Shown: positions 16,139 through 25,219, counted from the stretch's first letter. The stretch: 64,000 nt of DNA from Oryzobacter telluris (GCF_043099285.1 NZ_CP170723.1:3782001-3846000), one strand, 5' to 3'. The notes: generated by a model not told the origin, from the letters alone. Translations and numbers: made by a program.

Positions 16139-16869
16139 TGACCGCAGCACACGTCGTCCTCACCGACGTCACCCGCGTCCACGGCTCCGGCGAGACGGCG
16201 GTCACCGCCCTCGCCGGGGTCAGCCTGGAGATCGCCGTCGGTGAGCTCGTCGCCGTGATGGGACCGAGCGGCTCGGGCAAGTCGACCCTGCTCAACGTCG
16301 CCGGCGGCCTCGACCGCCCGACCTCGGGCACGGTCTCCATCGGGCGCGACACCCTCACCGACCTCGCCCCGCGCGACCTCGCCAAGCTGCGCCGTCGCCG
16401 CATGGGCTTCGTCTTCCAGGACTACAACCTCATCCCGAGCCTCACCGCGGCCGAGAACGTCGCCCTCCCCCTCGAGCTCGACGGCGTGCGCGCCCGGCAG
16501 GCCCGGCGGCAGGCGCGCCACACCCTCGGCCTGATGAACCTCATGGACCTCTCCGACCGCTACCCCGACCAGATGTCCGGCGGGCAGCAGCAGCGCGTCG
16601 CCATCGCCCGGGCCCTCGTCGGCAGCCGCCGGTTCGTCCTCGCCGACGAGCCGACCGGCGCCCTCGACAGCCACACCGGCGAGGAGGTGCTGCGCGTCCT
16701 GCGCGAGCGCTGCGACGAGGGCGTCGCCGGCCTCCTCGTCACCCACGAGGCCCGGCACGCGGCCTGGGCCGACCGCGTCGTCTTCCTGCGCGACGGCGTC
16801 GTCGTCGACTCCACCGGCTCGCGCGAGACGCCCGAGGACCTCCTCGCCAGCGAGGCCGCGGCGCGATGA
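16138..16869 (+). CDS. ABC transporter ATP-binding protein (MacB/LolD type)
   Basis: A 243-residue ATPase of the MacB/LolD/FtsE group. Walker A is GPSGSGKST, the Q-loop lies in FVFQDYNLIPSLTAAENVALP (typical of this group), the signature is MSGGQQQRVAIARAL, and Walker B is VLADEPTGALD. The ending carries HEARHAAWADRVVFLRDG. It pairs with the FtsX-like permease downstream, with ATGA overlap, to make a mechanotransmission-type transporter rather than a classical importer. Confidence 0.95.
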   Translation: MTAAHVVLTDVTRVHGSGETAVTALAGVSLEIAVGELVAVMGPSGSGKSTLLNVAGGLDRPTSGTVSIGRDTLTDLAPRDLAKLRRRRMGFVFQDYNLIPSLTAAENVALPLELDGVRARQARRQARHTLGLMNLMDLSDRYPDQMSGGQQQRVAIARALVGSRRFVLADEPTGALDSHTGEEVLRVLRERCDEGVAGLLVTHEARHAAWADRVVFLRDGVVVDSTGSRETPEDLLASEAAAR

Positions 16870-19760
16870 CGACGCTCGTCCGCCCCGAGGAGCGCACCGA
16901 CGGCGGCCGGGCCGAGGACCCCGGCGCCCCCGAGCCGGGCCGGTTCGCCACCTGGCGCTCGACCTGGACCGTGGCCCTGCGGATGGCGCGGCGCGACGTG
17001 CGTCGCCACCGCGGCCGCAGCGCGCTCGTCGTGGTCATGGTGACCCTGCCGACCCTCCTGCTCAGCCTCGTCGTCACCCTCGCGGTCACCTCCGACATCG
17101 ACGGGCCGGAGAAGATCACCCCCCTCATGGGGAACGGCCAGGCCCTCCTCGACGGTCCGGAGAGCGGGCGGCTGCAGCAGGGCGCCGACCCCGACGCCGG
17201 CACGAGCTCGGTCGGGGACGCGAAGGCCATCCCGGGCTACTCGGCCGACGCCACCGGCTTCGAGAACGCGGCGGCGGTGTCGCGGCTCGTGGGCGCGCCC
17301 GTCTCCCCCCTCGGCACGTTCGCGGTCCGCCTCACCGTCGGCGAGCGGCGGGTCAGCATGGAAGGGCTGGCCCTCGACGGTTCCGTCGGCCTCGGCGACC
17401 GGCTGCGGCTGGGGTCGGGACGCTGGCCGCAGGGCGCCACCGAGGCCCTCGTGACCCCGTTCGGTGTCTCCAAGGGCCTGCCGAGCAGCGGCCGTGCCAC
17501 GGTGACCGTCGACGGCACCCCGCACACCTTCGACGTCGTCGGCACCGCCGAGGTCCTCAGCTACTACGGCGGGTCCGAAGGGCTCGTCGTGCCCGTCCTG
17601 CCGGACGGCGCCACCGCGCGCGGGAACACGTGGATCGTCCGGGGCAGCGACCCCGTGACCTGGGCCGAGGTGCGCGCCCTCAACGACTACGGGCTGCGCG
17701 TCACGTCGGCCGCCGCGCTGCGCAACCCGCCGTCGATCGACGAGCTGCCAGCCGACATCCGCGCGAACGCCCGGGGCGACGCCAGCCAGATGCGGCTGCT
17801 CCTCGGGCTCGGCGCGGCCATGCTGCTCATCACCACGGCCCTGCTCGTGGGGCCGGCCTTCGCCGTCAGTGCCGCCCGCCAGCGCCGCACCCTGGCGCTC
17901 GCCGCGAGCAACGGTGCGAGCACGCCCGTGCTGCGCCGCACCGTCCTGGCCCAGGCGCTGGTGCTCGGGAGCGCGTCGGCGGTGGTCGGCACCGTGCTGG
18001 GCGTGGCCGCCACCCCCTCGGTCATCGCCCTGACCACGAGCGAGCTCACCCTCTCGCGCTCGACCCCGCTGGACATCCGCTGGGGGCTGCTCAGCGGCAT
18101 CGCCCTGTGTGCCGTGGCGAGCACCCTCCTGGCCGCCCTGGCACCGGCTCGGCGGCTGGGGCGCCTCGACATCGTCGGGGTCATGCGCGGGCAGAGCGTG
18201 TCGCCGCCGCCCAGCCGGCTGGTCCTCCTCGCCGGAGTGGTGCTGACGCTGCTCGGTGCCGTCGTCGTCCTCGGCTCCACCGGGGTCGGCGGGCTGCCCA
18301 GCGTCACCGAGCTGCTCGGCATCCGGGAGGGTGGCGAGTTCGCCGTGACCCTCGGCGCCGTGATCCTCATCGTCGGCACCCTCCTCCTCGTGCCGGTCAT
18401 CCTCGCCGGGGTGGGACGGCTGGGTGGTCGCCTGCCGGCGGCCCTGCGGATGGCCGCCCGTGACCTCGCGCGGCACCGGTCGCGCAGCGCGCCGTCGGTG
18501 GCCGCGGTGCTCGCGGCCGTCGCGGGACTCACCTTCGGGCTCACGGGGCTCGCCAGCGACACCGAGCAGGGGCGGCAGCAGTACACCCCTCAGACGCTTC
18601 CCGGCGAGGCCCTCGTCAGTGCGTGGGGCACGCGGCTCGACGACGCGGCCGCCCGCGGTGCGGCACCCGGGCTCCTCGTCAGCCAGAACCGGGTGTTCGA
18701 CACCCAGGACCCGATGATGCAGCAGAACCCCGCCACCCCCACGAAGCCCTACGACGTCGGCTTCCTCAACGTCCTGCCCCCCGGCTGCACGGCCGAGCGC
18801 ACCATCGTGGACCTCGAGTGGGTGCCCGCATCGGAGGCGGAGTCGGTGCAGGGACCCCCGTGCATGGTGGCGGGCACCAACGCCAGCGGCAACGGCCAGG
18901 TGCTCCTCCTGCCCGCCGCCGAGCTCCAGCGCCGGCTCGGGCTCGACCCCGTGCAGGTGACGGCGGTGCGGGCCGGTGCGGCCCTCGTGCGCGGCCTGCC
19001 GGCTCGCGCGGTCACCGACGGCACGGTCACCGTGGTGCGCGGCACCACCGTGGTCGACCCGAACGCCACCGGGACCACCGACCCCGGCGTGAAGGTCACC
19101 CAGGAGGTCAAGGTCCCCGTGGTCGCGCTGCCGGTGACCAAGGAGGTCGACGCCGGGCTCCTGGGGTCCACGCTCGCCCTGGCGTCCGACAGCGCCGTGG
19201 CCCGCGACTGGCCGACCCGGGTTCACTCCCTGACGATCCGCGACGCCTCCGGTGCCCCCGTGTCGAACACCGTGGCCGAACGGCTGTCCGCGGTCCTCGG
19301 CGACGAGGTCGGCGTGACGGTCGAGCGGGGCTTCTCGCGCGACGACGCCGTCGTGGTGGCCGTGCTGCTCGGCGTGTTCGCCCTCCTCATCCTCGTCATC
19401 ACCCTGACGTCGACCGCCCTCACCCTGGCCGAGCAGCAGACCGACCAGGCGACGCTCGCCGCCCTCGGCGCGACGAGGGGGACGCGGCGCGTGATGGCGG
19501 CCGCCGCGGCCCTCCTCCTCGCGGCCGTCGGGTGCCTCCTCGGGGTGGCGGTCGGGCTGGTGCCGGGCATCGCCATCGCGCGGCCACTGACGAGCCAGGG
19601 CTGGGACTCGGTCACGGGGGTGCCCATCGGGCAGGACACGACCCTCGTCATCCCGTGGCTGCAGCTCGCCACGGTGGGGGTGCTCGTCCCGCTGGTCGCG
19701 GCCCTGATGGCGTGGGCCGGCATCCGCAGGGCGCCGCAGGTCACCCGCCGCTCCACCTGA
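16866..19760 (+). CDS. FtsX-like ABC permease with two FtsX units
   Basis: A 964-residue permease. One helix near residues 57-77 precedes an extracytoplasmic domain. A first FtsX unit (about 300-440) has ALAASNGASTPVLRRTVLAQ, further helices and a linker follow, then a second large outside domain and a C-terminal FtsX unit with ATLAALGATRGTRRVMAAAA. The Arg-rich strip RMARRDVRRHRGRSAL recurs as RMAARDLARHRSRSAP at about 525, the sign of internal duplication. It works with the preceding ATPase, possibly exporting antimicrobial peptides or lipids, which is inferred from PadR control. Confidence 0.92.
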   Translation: MTTLVRPEERTDGGRAEDPGAPEPGRFATWRSTWTVALRMARRDVRRHRGRSALVVVMVTLPTLLLSLVVTLAVTSDIDGPEKITPLMGNGQALLDGPESGRLQQGADPDAGTSSVGDAKAIPGYSADATGFENAAAVSRLVGAPVSPLGTFAVRLTVGERRVSMEGLALDGSVGLGDRLRLGSGRWPQGATEALVTPFGVSKGLPSSGRATVTVDGTPHTFDVVGTAEVLSYYGGSEGLVVPVLPDGATARGNTWIVRGSDPVTWAEVRALNDYGLRVTSAAALRNPPSIDELPADIRANARGDASQMRLLLGLGAAMLLITTALLVGPAFAVSAARQRRTLALAASNGASTPVLRRTVLAQALVLGSASAVVGTVLGVAATPSVIALTTSELTLSRSTPLDIRWGLLSGIALCAVASTLLAALAPARRLGRLDIVGVMRGQSVSPPPSRLVLLAGVVLTLLGAVVVLGSTGVGGLPSVTELLGIREGGEFAVTLGAVILIVGTLLLVPVILAGVGRLGGRLPAALRMAARDLARHRSRSAPSVAAVLAAVAGLTFGLTGLASDTEQGRQQYTPQTLPGEALVSAWGTRLDDAAARGAAPGLLVSQNRVFDTQDPMMQQNPATPTKPYDVGFLNVLPPGCTAERTIVDLEWVPASEAESVQGPPCMVAGTNASGNGQVLLLPAAELQRRLGLDPVQVTAVRAGAALVRGLPARAVTDGTVTVVRGTTVVDPNATGTTDPGVKVTQEVKVPVVALPVTKEVDAGLLGSTLALASDSAVARDWPTRVHSLTIRDASGAPVSNTVAERLSAVLGDEVGVTVERGFSRDDAVVVAVLLGVFALLILVITLTSTALTLAEQQTDQATLAALGATRGTRRVMAAAAALLLAAVGCLLGVAVGLVPGIAIARPLTSQGWDSVTGVPIGQDTTLVIPWLQLATVGVLVPLVAALMAWAGIRRAPQVTRRST

Positions 19761-19812
19761 GCACGAGCGTCGGGCGGGCCGGCCGACCGGCGGGAGGTCC
19801 GGGCGCGCGGGC

Positions 19813-19912
19813 GTAGAATGGGCGGTGCACAGGGTCCTGGTGCGCCGTTGGAGGCGGGTTCGGCGCACGCCAGTTTCCGCCGTACCCGGCGGTCGACCCG
19901 AAAGCACCACCG
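19813..19912 (+). promoter_or_regulatory. Structured leader of the MFS gene
   Basis: A -10-like TAGAAT (19813-19818) would start a leader of about 89 nt. It contains two perfect hairpins: GTGCGCCG/CGGCGCAC (19840-19847 with 19861-19868) and CCGCCG/CGGCGG (19877-19882 with 19887-19892). A GTG at 19825 opens an Arg/Val-rich frame (VHRVLVRRWRRVRR) through the first stem, but without a nearby stop. The ribosome site before ATG 19913 is weak. An attenuator or translation-sensing leader is possible. Confidence 0.4.
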
Positions 19913-21214
19913 ATGTCACCCCTCGCCTCCTACCGGCGGCTGTTCAGCCTCGCCGGACCCCTCTACGTCGCGGTCGCCTTCGTCGGCCGCCTGCCCCTGG
20001 CCATGAGCCAGATGGGCGCCCTCCTCCTCGTCGCCGCCACCACCGGCTCGTACGGGCTCGGCGGTGCCGCCGCGGGCGCGCTCGCCGTCGCCAACGCGGT
20101 CGGCGCCCCGGTGGCCGGCGCACTCGCCGACCGTGTGGGCCAGCGCCCCGTCGTGCTCGTCCAGTCGCTCCTCGGCGGGGCCGGCCTCCTCCTGCTCGTC
20201 GCCCTGGCGCGGGGCGGCGCGAGCCCGGCGCTCGTCATCGCCTCGGCCGCCCTCGCCGGTGCGGCGATGCCGCAGATCGGGCCGCTCGCGCGGGTCCGGT
20301 GGCGGCCCATCACCCGCCAGCAGGGCAGCCGGCAGCCGCGCCTGATGGAGGCCGCCTTCTCCTACGAGGGCGCGGCCGACGAGGCGTCCTTCGTCCTCGG
20401 CCCGGCCCTGCTGGGGCTGCTCGTCGTCGTCGCCGACCCGGCGCTGGCGCTCGTCGTCGCGGCGAGCGTGCTGCTCGTGTTCGGCTGCGCGTTCGCGCTG
20501 CACCCGACCGCCCGGCTCGCCCACGCCCACCGCGCGGCGATCGACTCCGGGGCCCGGCTCGTGACGGGCGTGTTCGTCGTGCTGCTCGTGGCCCAGCTGC
20601 TCATCGGCGTCGTGTTCGGCTCGATCCAGACCGGGACCACGGTGCTCGCGACGCTGGCCGGCCAGGCCGGCATCGCGGGGCTCGTGCACGCGTCGCTCGG
20701 GGTCGGCTCGGTCATCGCGGGCCTCGCCGTCGCCGCCCTGCCGGCGCGGATCGGTTACGCCACACGCGTGCTGGTGGCAGCGCTCGGGCTGGCGGTGCTG
20801 TCGTCGCCGCTGCTGCTGACCGACTCGGTGCCGCAGCTGTTCGCCGTGGTGCTCGTTCTCGGCTTCGTCGTCGCGCCGTACATGATCAGCGTCTTCATGC
20901 TCGGCGAGCGCGCGGCCCCGCCCTCGAAGGTCGGCACCGCGATGACGCTGCTCGCTGCCGCCACCGGCATCGGCTACGCGGTGGGGTCGGGGGTGGCCGG
21001 TCGCCTGGCCGACCTCCACGGCCACCTCGGCGCCTTCTCGGTGACCGTGTCTGCGGGTGTCGCGGCCGCGGTGCTCGCGCTGGCCACCCAGCCCCTGCTG
21101 CGCCGCCTCGCCGGCCCTGGAACCTCCGAATCCTCCGCCGCGAGTGCGGAAACGGCTGCCCCGGCGACCAGTTCCGCACTCACGGCGGAGCGGACGGGCC
21201 TCAGAGGCGGATGA
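19913..21214 (+). CDS. MFS transporter
   Basis: A 433-residue major facilitator with about 12 helices. The cytoplasmic loop between helices 2 and 3 is GALADRVGQRPVVL, close to the family motif G-x-x-x-D-R-x-G-R. Other features are AALAGAAMPQIGPLARVRW and, in the second half, GLVHASLGVGSVIAGLAVAAL. It is probably an exporter of a small molecule; the substrate is unknown. The last 25 codons contain a dispersed palindromic repeat (21135-21188), which makes an odd Ser/Ala/Thr tail. The final 14 nt overlap the convergent cache gene. Confidence 0.9.
   Translation: MSPLASYRRLFSLAGPLYVAVAFVGRLPLAMSQMGALLLVAATTGSYGLGGAAAGALAVANAVGAPVAGALADRVGQRPVVLVQSLLGGAGLLLLVALARGGASPALVIASAALAGAAMPQIGPLARVRWRPITRQQGSRQPRLMEAAFSYEGAADEASFVLGPALLGLLVVVADPALALVVAASVLLVFGCAFALHPTARLAHAHRAAIDSGARLVTGVFVVLLVAQLLIGVVFGSIQTGTTVLATLAGQAGIAGLVHASLGVGSVIAGLAVAALPARIGYATRVLVAALGLAVLSSPLLLTDSVPQLFAVVLVLGFVVAPYMISVFMLGERAAPPSKVGTAMTLLAAATGIGYAVGSGVAGRLADLHGHLGAFSVTVSAGVAAAVLALATQPLLRRLAGPGTSESSAASAETAAPATSSALTAERTGLRGG
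21135..21188. repeat. Dispersed palindromic repeat, copy A
   Basis: CCGCCGCGAGTGCGGAA pairs with the bases at 21172-21188 in a 17-bp stem with one mismatch and a loop of about 20 nt. The core from GAGTGC to GCACTC matches copy B at 27961-28000 at 34 of 40 positions. It lies inside the 3' end of the MFS coding sequence, next to a convergent junction, so it could also act as a terminator for both genes. Confidence 0.7.
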
Positions 21215-21965
21215 GCACGCCGAGCGGCACGGTCGTGCAGGCGACGAACTCCCACGGCTCGCCCTCGCCCGCCCGGCCGGACCGCCGGCTCGTGAACCAG
21301 GCGTCGTCCGGCAGGCCACCCACGAGGTCGCCCACCACGTGCTCGGGGTCGGACGACGCCACGACCCGCCCCACCCGGTTCACCACGACGAGGACCCCGG
21401 ACGCCGTGTCGAGCGGGTCGCGCAGCAGGCGCTCGACCGTCGCGGCGAGGACGTCGATCCCGGCGACCCCCACGAACCTCCCGCCCACGACGACCGGCTG
21501 CGTGACGGTCAGCGTGTGCTGGTCAGTGCAGACGTAGTCGACGTACGGCCCGGTGACGTGCAGCAGGCCCGTCTCCCGCGGGGTCACGAACCACGGCAGC
21601 TCGGTGTAGTCGCGAAAGCCCACCGACGCCGGGTCGGTGTCGGCCGCCAGCCGGCGGCAGCTCGCGGCGCCCACCTCCGGGTCGGCGGTCCACCACTCGA
21701 GCCAGTACGGCGCGTCGGCCAGGGCCCCCGCCTCGGCGACGAAACCGGCTCCCGCGAGCGGGATCTCGCGCTGCTCGAGGAGCGCGCGGCAGTGGTCCTC
21801 GATGTCGAGGTCGGCCCTCCGGGTCATGGGCGCCAGCTGCCCGGCCACGAGCGAGGACAGGGCCCCGACCGTGCCGACCACCCACGCGCCGACCTCGTCG
21901 ACCCGGTCCGCCAGCCCGCGCGCCTCGGCCTCGACCGCCCCGTTCGATCCGTTCATCCCGTTCAT
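21201..21965 (-). CDS. Soluble cache-domain sensor protein
   Basis: A 254-residue protein without signal peptide or membrane helix. The central and C-terminal parts look like a cache/PDC ligand-binding fold: PYWLEWWTADP, then FRDYTELPWFVTPRETG, GPYVDYVCTDQHTLTVTQPVV, GGRFVGVAGIDVLA and a late VLVVVNRVGRVVASSDPEHV. Such domains usually sit outside the cell in receptors that bind amino acids or polyamines. Here it is a free cytoplasmic protein, coupled by ATGA to a GntR regulator and divergent from a polyamine-type importer. I infer that it reports the imported ligand or buffers it. Confidence 0.78.
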   Translation of the reverse strand: MNGMNGSNGAVEAEARGLADRVDEVGAWVVGTVGALSSLVAGQLAPMTRRADLDIEDHCRALLEQREIPLAGAGFVAEAGALADAPYWLEWWTADPEVGAASCRRLAADTDPASVGFRDYTELPWFVTPRETGLLHVTGPYVDYVCTDQHTLTVTQPVVVGGRFVGVAGIDVLAATVERLLRDPLDTASGVLVVVNRVGRVVASSDPEHVVGDLVGGLPDDAWFTSRRSGRAGEGEPWEFVACTTVPLGVLIRL

Positions 21966-22729
21966 CGCGACCTCCGTGCCTCGAGGACCATGGTCCGGAC
22001 CGCCCCGAACAGCTCGCCCACGTGAGTCTCGGCCTCCGCCCGCGCCCGGTCGGCGTCACCGTCGCGCACCGCCGCCGCGATGGCCCGGTGCCGGTCGCCC
22101 GCCCGCTCCAGCGACCCCGCCTGGGTGTGGGCGAGCCAGAGCAACGGGCCGAGCTCGCCCTGCAGCGACATCTCCTCGCGGGTGAGCCGCGCCGACTGGG
22201 CGGTGGCCGCGAGGTCGACGTGGAACTGCCCCTCGAGCCGTTGCACCCCCGCCCGGTCGGCACGCATGGGACGGGACGCCAGCTCCTCGAGGCGGGCGAC
22301 GTCGGCGTCGTCGGCGCGGTGGGCCGCCAGGCGAGCGCACCCGCCACTGACCGTCGCGTAGTGGTCGGCGAGGTCGCGCCACTCACCGATCCCGGTGCGC
22401 CGCAACCGGTCCAGGAGGGCGGCGCGTCCTCCATCGGCGGGCGCGCAGACGAACGACCCACCGCCGCGTCCTCGACGGGTGCGGATGAGGCCGTCGGCCC
22501 GCAGCGTCGACAACGCCTCGCGCACCGTCGTGGTGGCCACCCCGAACCGTTCGGCGAGGTCGCTCTCCGGTGGCAGCGGCGACGCGTCGGGGAGCAGGCC
22601 GAAGGCGATGGAGTCGCCGAGGCGCCGCGTCACGGCCTCCGCACGGCCGGCGGCATCCAGGGGCGCGAAGACGGCGGCGTAGGGGCCGAGCTGGAGCGAC
22701 GCGCCGCTCGGCACCACGGTCTCATCCAC
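21962..22729 (-). CDS. GntR/FadR-family transcriptional regulator
   Basis: A 255-residue GntR protein. The N-terminal winged helix contains PPESDLAERFGVATTTVREALSTLRADGLIRTRRGRGGGSFV, the FadR-type pattern. The C-terminal FCD-type helical bundle carries possible metal-binding residues, including the His of QFHVDLAA and the His residues of DRHRAIAAAVRDGD and AETHVGE. It is translationally coupled to the cache protein and divergent from the polyamine-type ABC importer. The 41-bp palindrome between them is the probable operator for both directions. Confidence 0.92.
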   Translation of the reverse strand: MDETVVPSGASLQLGPYAAVFAPLDAAGRAEAVTRRLGDSIAFGLLPDASPLPPESDLAERFGVATTTVREALSTLRADGLIRTRRGRGGGSFVCAPADGGRAALLDRLRRTGIGEWRDLADHYATVSGGCARLAAHRADDADVARLEELASRPMRADRAGVQRLEGQFHVDLAATAQSARLTREEMSLQGELGPLLWLAHTQAGSLERAGDRHRAIAAAVRDGDADRARAEAETHVGELFGAVRTMVLEARRSR

Positions 22730-22814
22730 GCGCTCCTCCTGGCCTCGCTGCCCGACCCGCCGACGGCGACGGCACCCCCTCGGGACACCGTTTCATCACG
22801 ACCGTCGGCCATCT

Positions 22815-22855
22815 CTTGCGGTGAAACCTATGGTCCCATATGTTTCCACCGCAAG
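22815..22855. promoter_or_regulatory. 41-bp near-perfect palindrome, probable GntR operator
   Basis: Left arm CTTGCGGTGAAACCTATGG (22815-22833) and right arm, read in reverse complement, CTTGCGGTGGAAACATATGG (22855-22836), differ by one inserted G and one base; the centre is TC. It is AT-richer than its surroundings and sits between the divergent regulator (start 22729) and importer (start 22900) genes, 45 nt from the latter. It could be two nested operator sites or, if transcribed, a strong hairpin. Confidence 0.7.
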
Positions 22856-22899
22856 GTCCGCGGCCCCAGGGGCGCGGCGCCACCGAGCGAGGGAGCCAC

Positions 22900-23997
22900 G
22901 TGAGCCGGACGGTGCCCGCGATCCACCTCCGGGGACTGCGCAAGCAGTTCGCCGGCACGCCCCCCGTCGTGGCCGTCGACGGTGCCGACCTCGAGGTCGG
23001 AGCGGGCGAGTTCTTCTCGATGCTCGGCCCCTCCGGCTCCGGCAAGACCACCGTGCTGCGGATGATCGCCGGCTTCGAGGAGCCGACGGCCGGCACCGTC
23101 GAGCTCGTCGGCGAGGACGTCACGCACCTGCCGCCGAACCGCCGCGACGTCAACACCGTCTTCCAGGACTACGCCCTCTTCCCGCACATGTCGGTGCTCG
23201 CGAACGTCGAGTACGGCCTGCGGGTGAAGAAGGTCCCGGGCGCCGAGGCGCGCTCCCGCGCACAGGAGGCCCTCGAGCAGGTGCGCCTGCCCGAGCACGG
23301 CTCGCGCCGCCCCGACCAGCTCTCCGGCGGCCAGCGCCAGCGGGTCGCGTTGGCCCGCGCGCTCGTCAACCGCCCCAAGGTCCTCCTCCTCGACGAACCA
23401 CTCGGGGCCCTCGACCTCAAGCTCCGCGAGCAGATGCAGGTCGAGCTCAAGGCCATCCAGCGCGACGTCGGCATCACGTTCCTCTTCGTCACGCACGACC
23501 AGGAGGAGGCGCTGACCCTCTCCGACCGGATCGCCGTCTTCAACGCCGGCCGCATCGAGCAGGTCGGCACCGCCCGCGAGGTCTACGAGCAGCCGGCCAG
23601 CGGGTTCGTCGCCGGGTTCGTCGGCACCTCGAACCTCCTCGCCGGAGAGGCCGCCCGCGCGGTGCTCGGCCGCGAGGGCTCCTTCGGGATCCGGCCCGAG
23701 AAGATCCACCTCGAGTCGCCGGGCACCGCGGCCGACGACGGGTCGGTCCGCGCCCCCGGCACCATCGCCGAGGTCGTCTACGCCGGCCCGGTGACCCGTT
23801 ACGTCGTCGACCTCGATGCCGGAGGACGCCTCGTCGTCCTGGAGCAGAACGGTCGACGCAGCGCCCCCGACGGCGCGACCCGCGGTGCCTCGGTCGACCT
23901 GCTCTGGGCCCCGAGCCACGTCATCGAGATCCCCACCAGCCCTGCACGGCCCGACCCGGCAGCACCCCACCCAGCACACCCCGAGGAGCGATCGTGA
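22900..23997 (+). CDS. Polyamine-type ABC importer, ATPase subunit
   Basis: A 365-residue PotA-like ATPase. Walker A GPSGSGKTT lies at 43-51, with a typical Q-loop VFQDYALFPHMSVLANVEYGL, the signature LSGGQRQRVALARAL, Walker B LLLDEPLGALD and the H-loop in VTHDQEEAL. A TOBE-type C-terminal domain starts near 270 (FGIRPEKIHL). GTG 22900 is preceded by AGGGAG at a good distance; the frame is open to 22840 but that runs into the palindrome. First gene of a four-gene importer operon; its stop overlaps the binding protein start (GTGA). Confidence 0.94.
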   Translation: MSRTVPAIHLRGLRKQFAGTPPVVAVDGADLEVGAGEFFSMLGPSGSGKTTVLRMIAGFEEPTAGTVELVGEDVTHLPPNRRDVNTVFQDYALFPHMSVLANVEYGLRVKKVPGAEARSRAQEALEQVRLPEHGSRRPDQLSGGQRQRVALARALVNRPKVLLLDEPLGALDLKLREQMQVELKAIQRDVGITFLFVTHDQEEALTLSDRIAVFNAGRIEQVGTAREVYEQPASGFVAGFVGTSNLLAGEAARAVLGREGSFGIRPEKIHLESPGTAADDGSVRAPGTIAEVVYAGPVTRYVVDLDAGGRLVVLEQNGRRSAPDGATRGASVDLLWAPSHVIEIPTSPARPDPAAPHPAHPEERS

Positions 23998-25211
23998 GCA
24001 CCACCTCCACCCTCCGCGTCGGCGCCGCCGCCGCCGTCACGGCCCTGGCCCTCGCGGCCTGCGGCTCCGGATCCGACACCGGGTCCGGCACCGGCGCCAC
24101 GGGCGCCGGCGGCTTCCAGGTCCCCGACCTCAAGCCGCTCAGCGCCCTCGGCACCCCCGAGGGCAAGGTCAGCGTCCTCGCCTGGCCCGGCTACGTCGAG
24201 GACGGCTCCACCGACCCCGCCGTCGACTGGGTGTCCGACTTCGAGAAGGAGTCCGGCTGCCAGGTGACGGTGAAGACGTTCGGCACCTCCGACGAGGCCG
24301 TGCAGCTCATGCGCACCGGGCAGTACGACGTCGTCTCGGCGTCGGGCGACGCGACGCTGCGCCTCATCGCCGCCGGTGACGTCGAGCCGATGAACACCTC
24401 GCTCATCACGAACTACCCCGACATCTTCGAGAGCCTGAAGAACCAGTCGTGGAACTCGGTGAAGGGCCAGATGTACGGGGTCCCCCACGGCCGCGGCGCC
24501 AACCTCCTCATGTACAACAAGGACCTCGTCAGCCCGGCCCCCGACAGCTGGTCGGCCGTCTTCGACCAGGCGAGCGCGCAGGCCGGCAAGGTCACCGCGT
24601 ACGACTCGCCCATCTACATCGCCGACGCCGCCCTCTACCTCAAGGCGACCAAGCCCGAGCTCGGCATCAAGGACCCCTACGCCCTCGACGAGAAGCAGCT
24701 CGCCGCGGCCGTCGACCTCCTCAAGGCGCAGAGCGCGCACGTCGGGGAGTACTGGGCCGACTACCTCAAGGAGATCCAAGCGTTCAAGTCCGGGTCCTCC
24801 ACGGTCGGCACCACCTGGCAGGTCATCGCCAACCTCGCCCAGGCCGAGAAGGCCCCGGTGGAGGTCGTGCTGCCGAAGGAGGGCGCGACCGGCTGGTCGG
24901 ACACCTGGATGGTGAGCGCGAAGAGCCAGGTGAAGACCTGCGCCTACAAGTTCATCGACCACATCGTCTCGCCCAAGGCCAACGCGGCGGTCGCCGAGTA
25001 CTTCGGGGAGGCCCCCGGCAACAAGAAGGCCTGTGCCGAGACCACCGACCCCAACCACTGCACGATCTTCCACGCGGAGGACGAGGAGTACTTCTCCAAG
25101 GTCGCCTACTGGAACACCCCGATCACGGCCTGCCTCGACGGTCGCACCGACGTCAAGTGCACCGACTACGCGACGTGGACCAAGGCCTGGACCGAGATCC
25201 GCAACAGCTGA
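23994..25211 (+). CDS. Polyamine-type ABC importer, substrate-binding lipoprotein
   Basis: A 405-residue PotD/PotF-like receptor. It has a lipoprotein signal ending LALAACGSG, then the typical VSVLAWPGYVEDG start of the mature fold, QVTVKTFGTSDEAVQLMRTGQYDVVSASGD and later VPHGRGANLLMYNKD. An extended C-terminal part has three or four Cys (ACAETTDPNHC, ACLDGRTDVKC), which could form disulfides outside the cell. Members bind putrescine, spermidine or related amines, and some bind other solutes, so the exact ligand is open. A strong hairpin follows the gene (25220-25250), which would raise its expression over the permeases. Confidence 0.92.
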   Translation: MSTTSTLRVGAAAAVTALALAACGSGSDTGSGTGATGAGGFQVPDLKPLSALGTPEGKVSVLAWPGYVEDGSTDPAVDWVSDFEKESGCQVTVKTFGTSDEAVQLMRTGQYDVVSASGDATLRLIAAGDVEPMNTSLITNYPDIFESLKNQSWNSVKGQMYGVPHGRGANLLMYNKDLVSPAPDSWSAVFDQASAQAGKVTAYDSPIYIADAALYLKATKPELGIKDPYALDEKQLAAAVDLLKAQSAHVGEYWADYLKEIQAFKSGSSTVGTTWQVIANLAQAEKAPVEVVLPKEGATGWSDTWMVSAKSQVKTCAYKFIDHIVSPKANAAVAEYFGEAPGNKKACAETTDPNHCTIFHAEDEEYFSKVAYWNTPITACLDGRTDVKCTDYATWTKAWTEIRNS

Positions 25212-25219
25212 GCCGGAGA

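Noticed and set aside
16560..19919. Very long open frame on the minus strand across the FtsX permease gene
   Set aside because: It is a GC-bias shadow of the real plus-strand genes: rich in Gly/His/Arg/Glu, no ribosome site, no family motif, while the plus strand encodes a clear ABC/FtsX pair.
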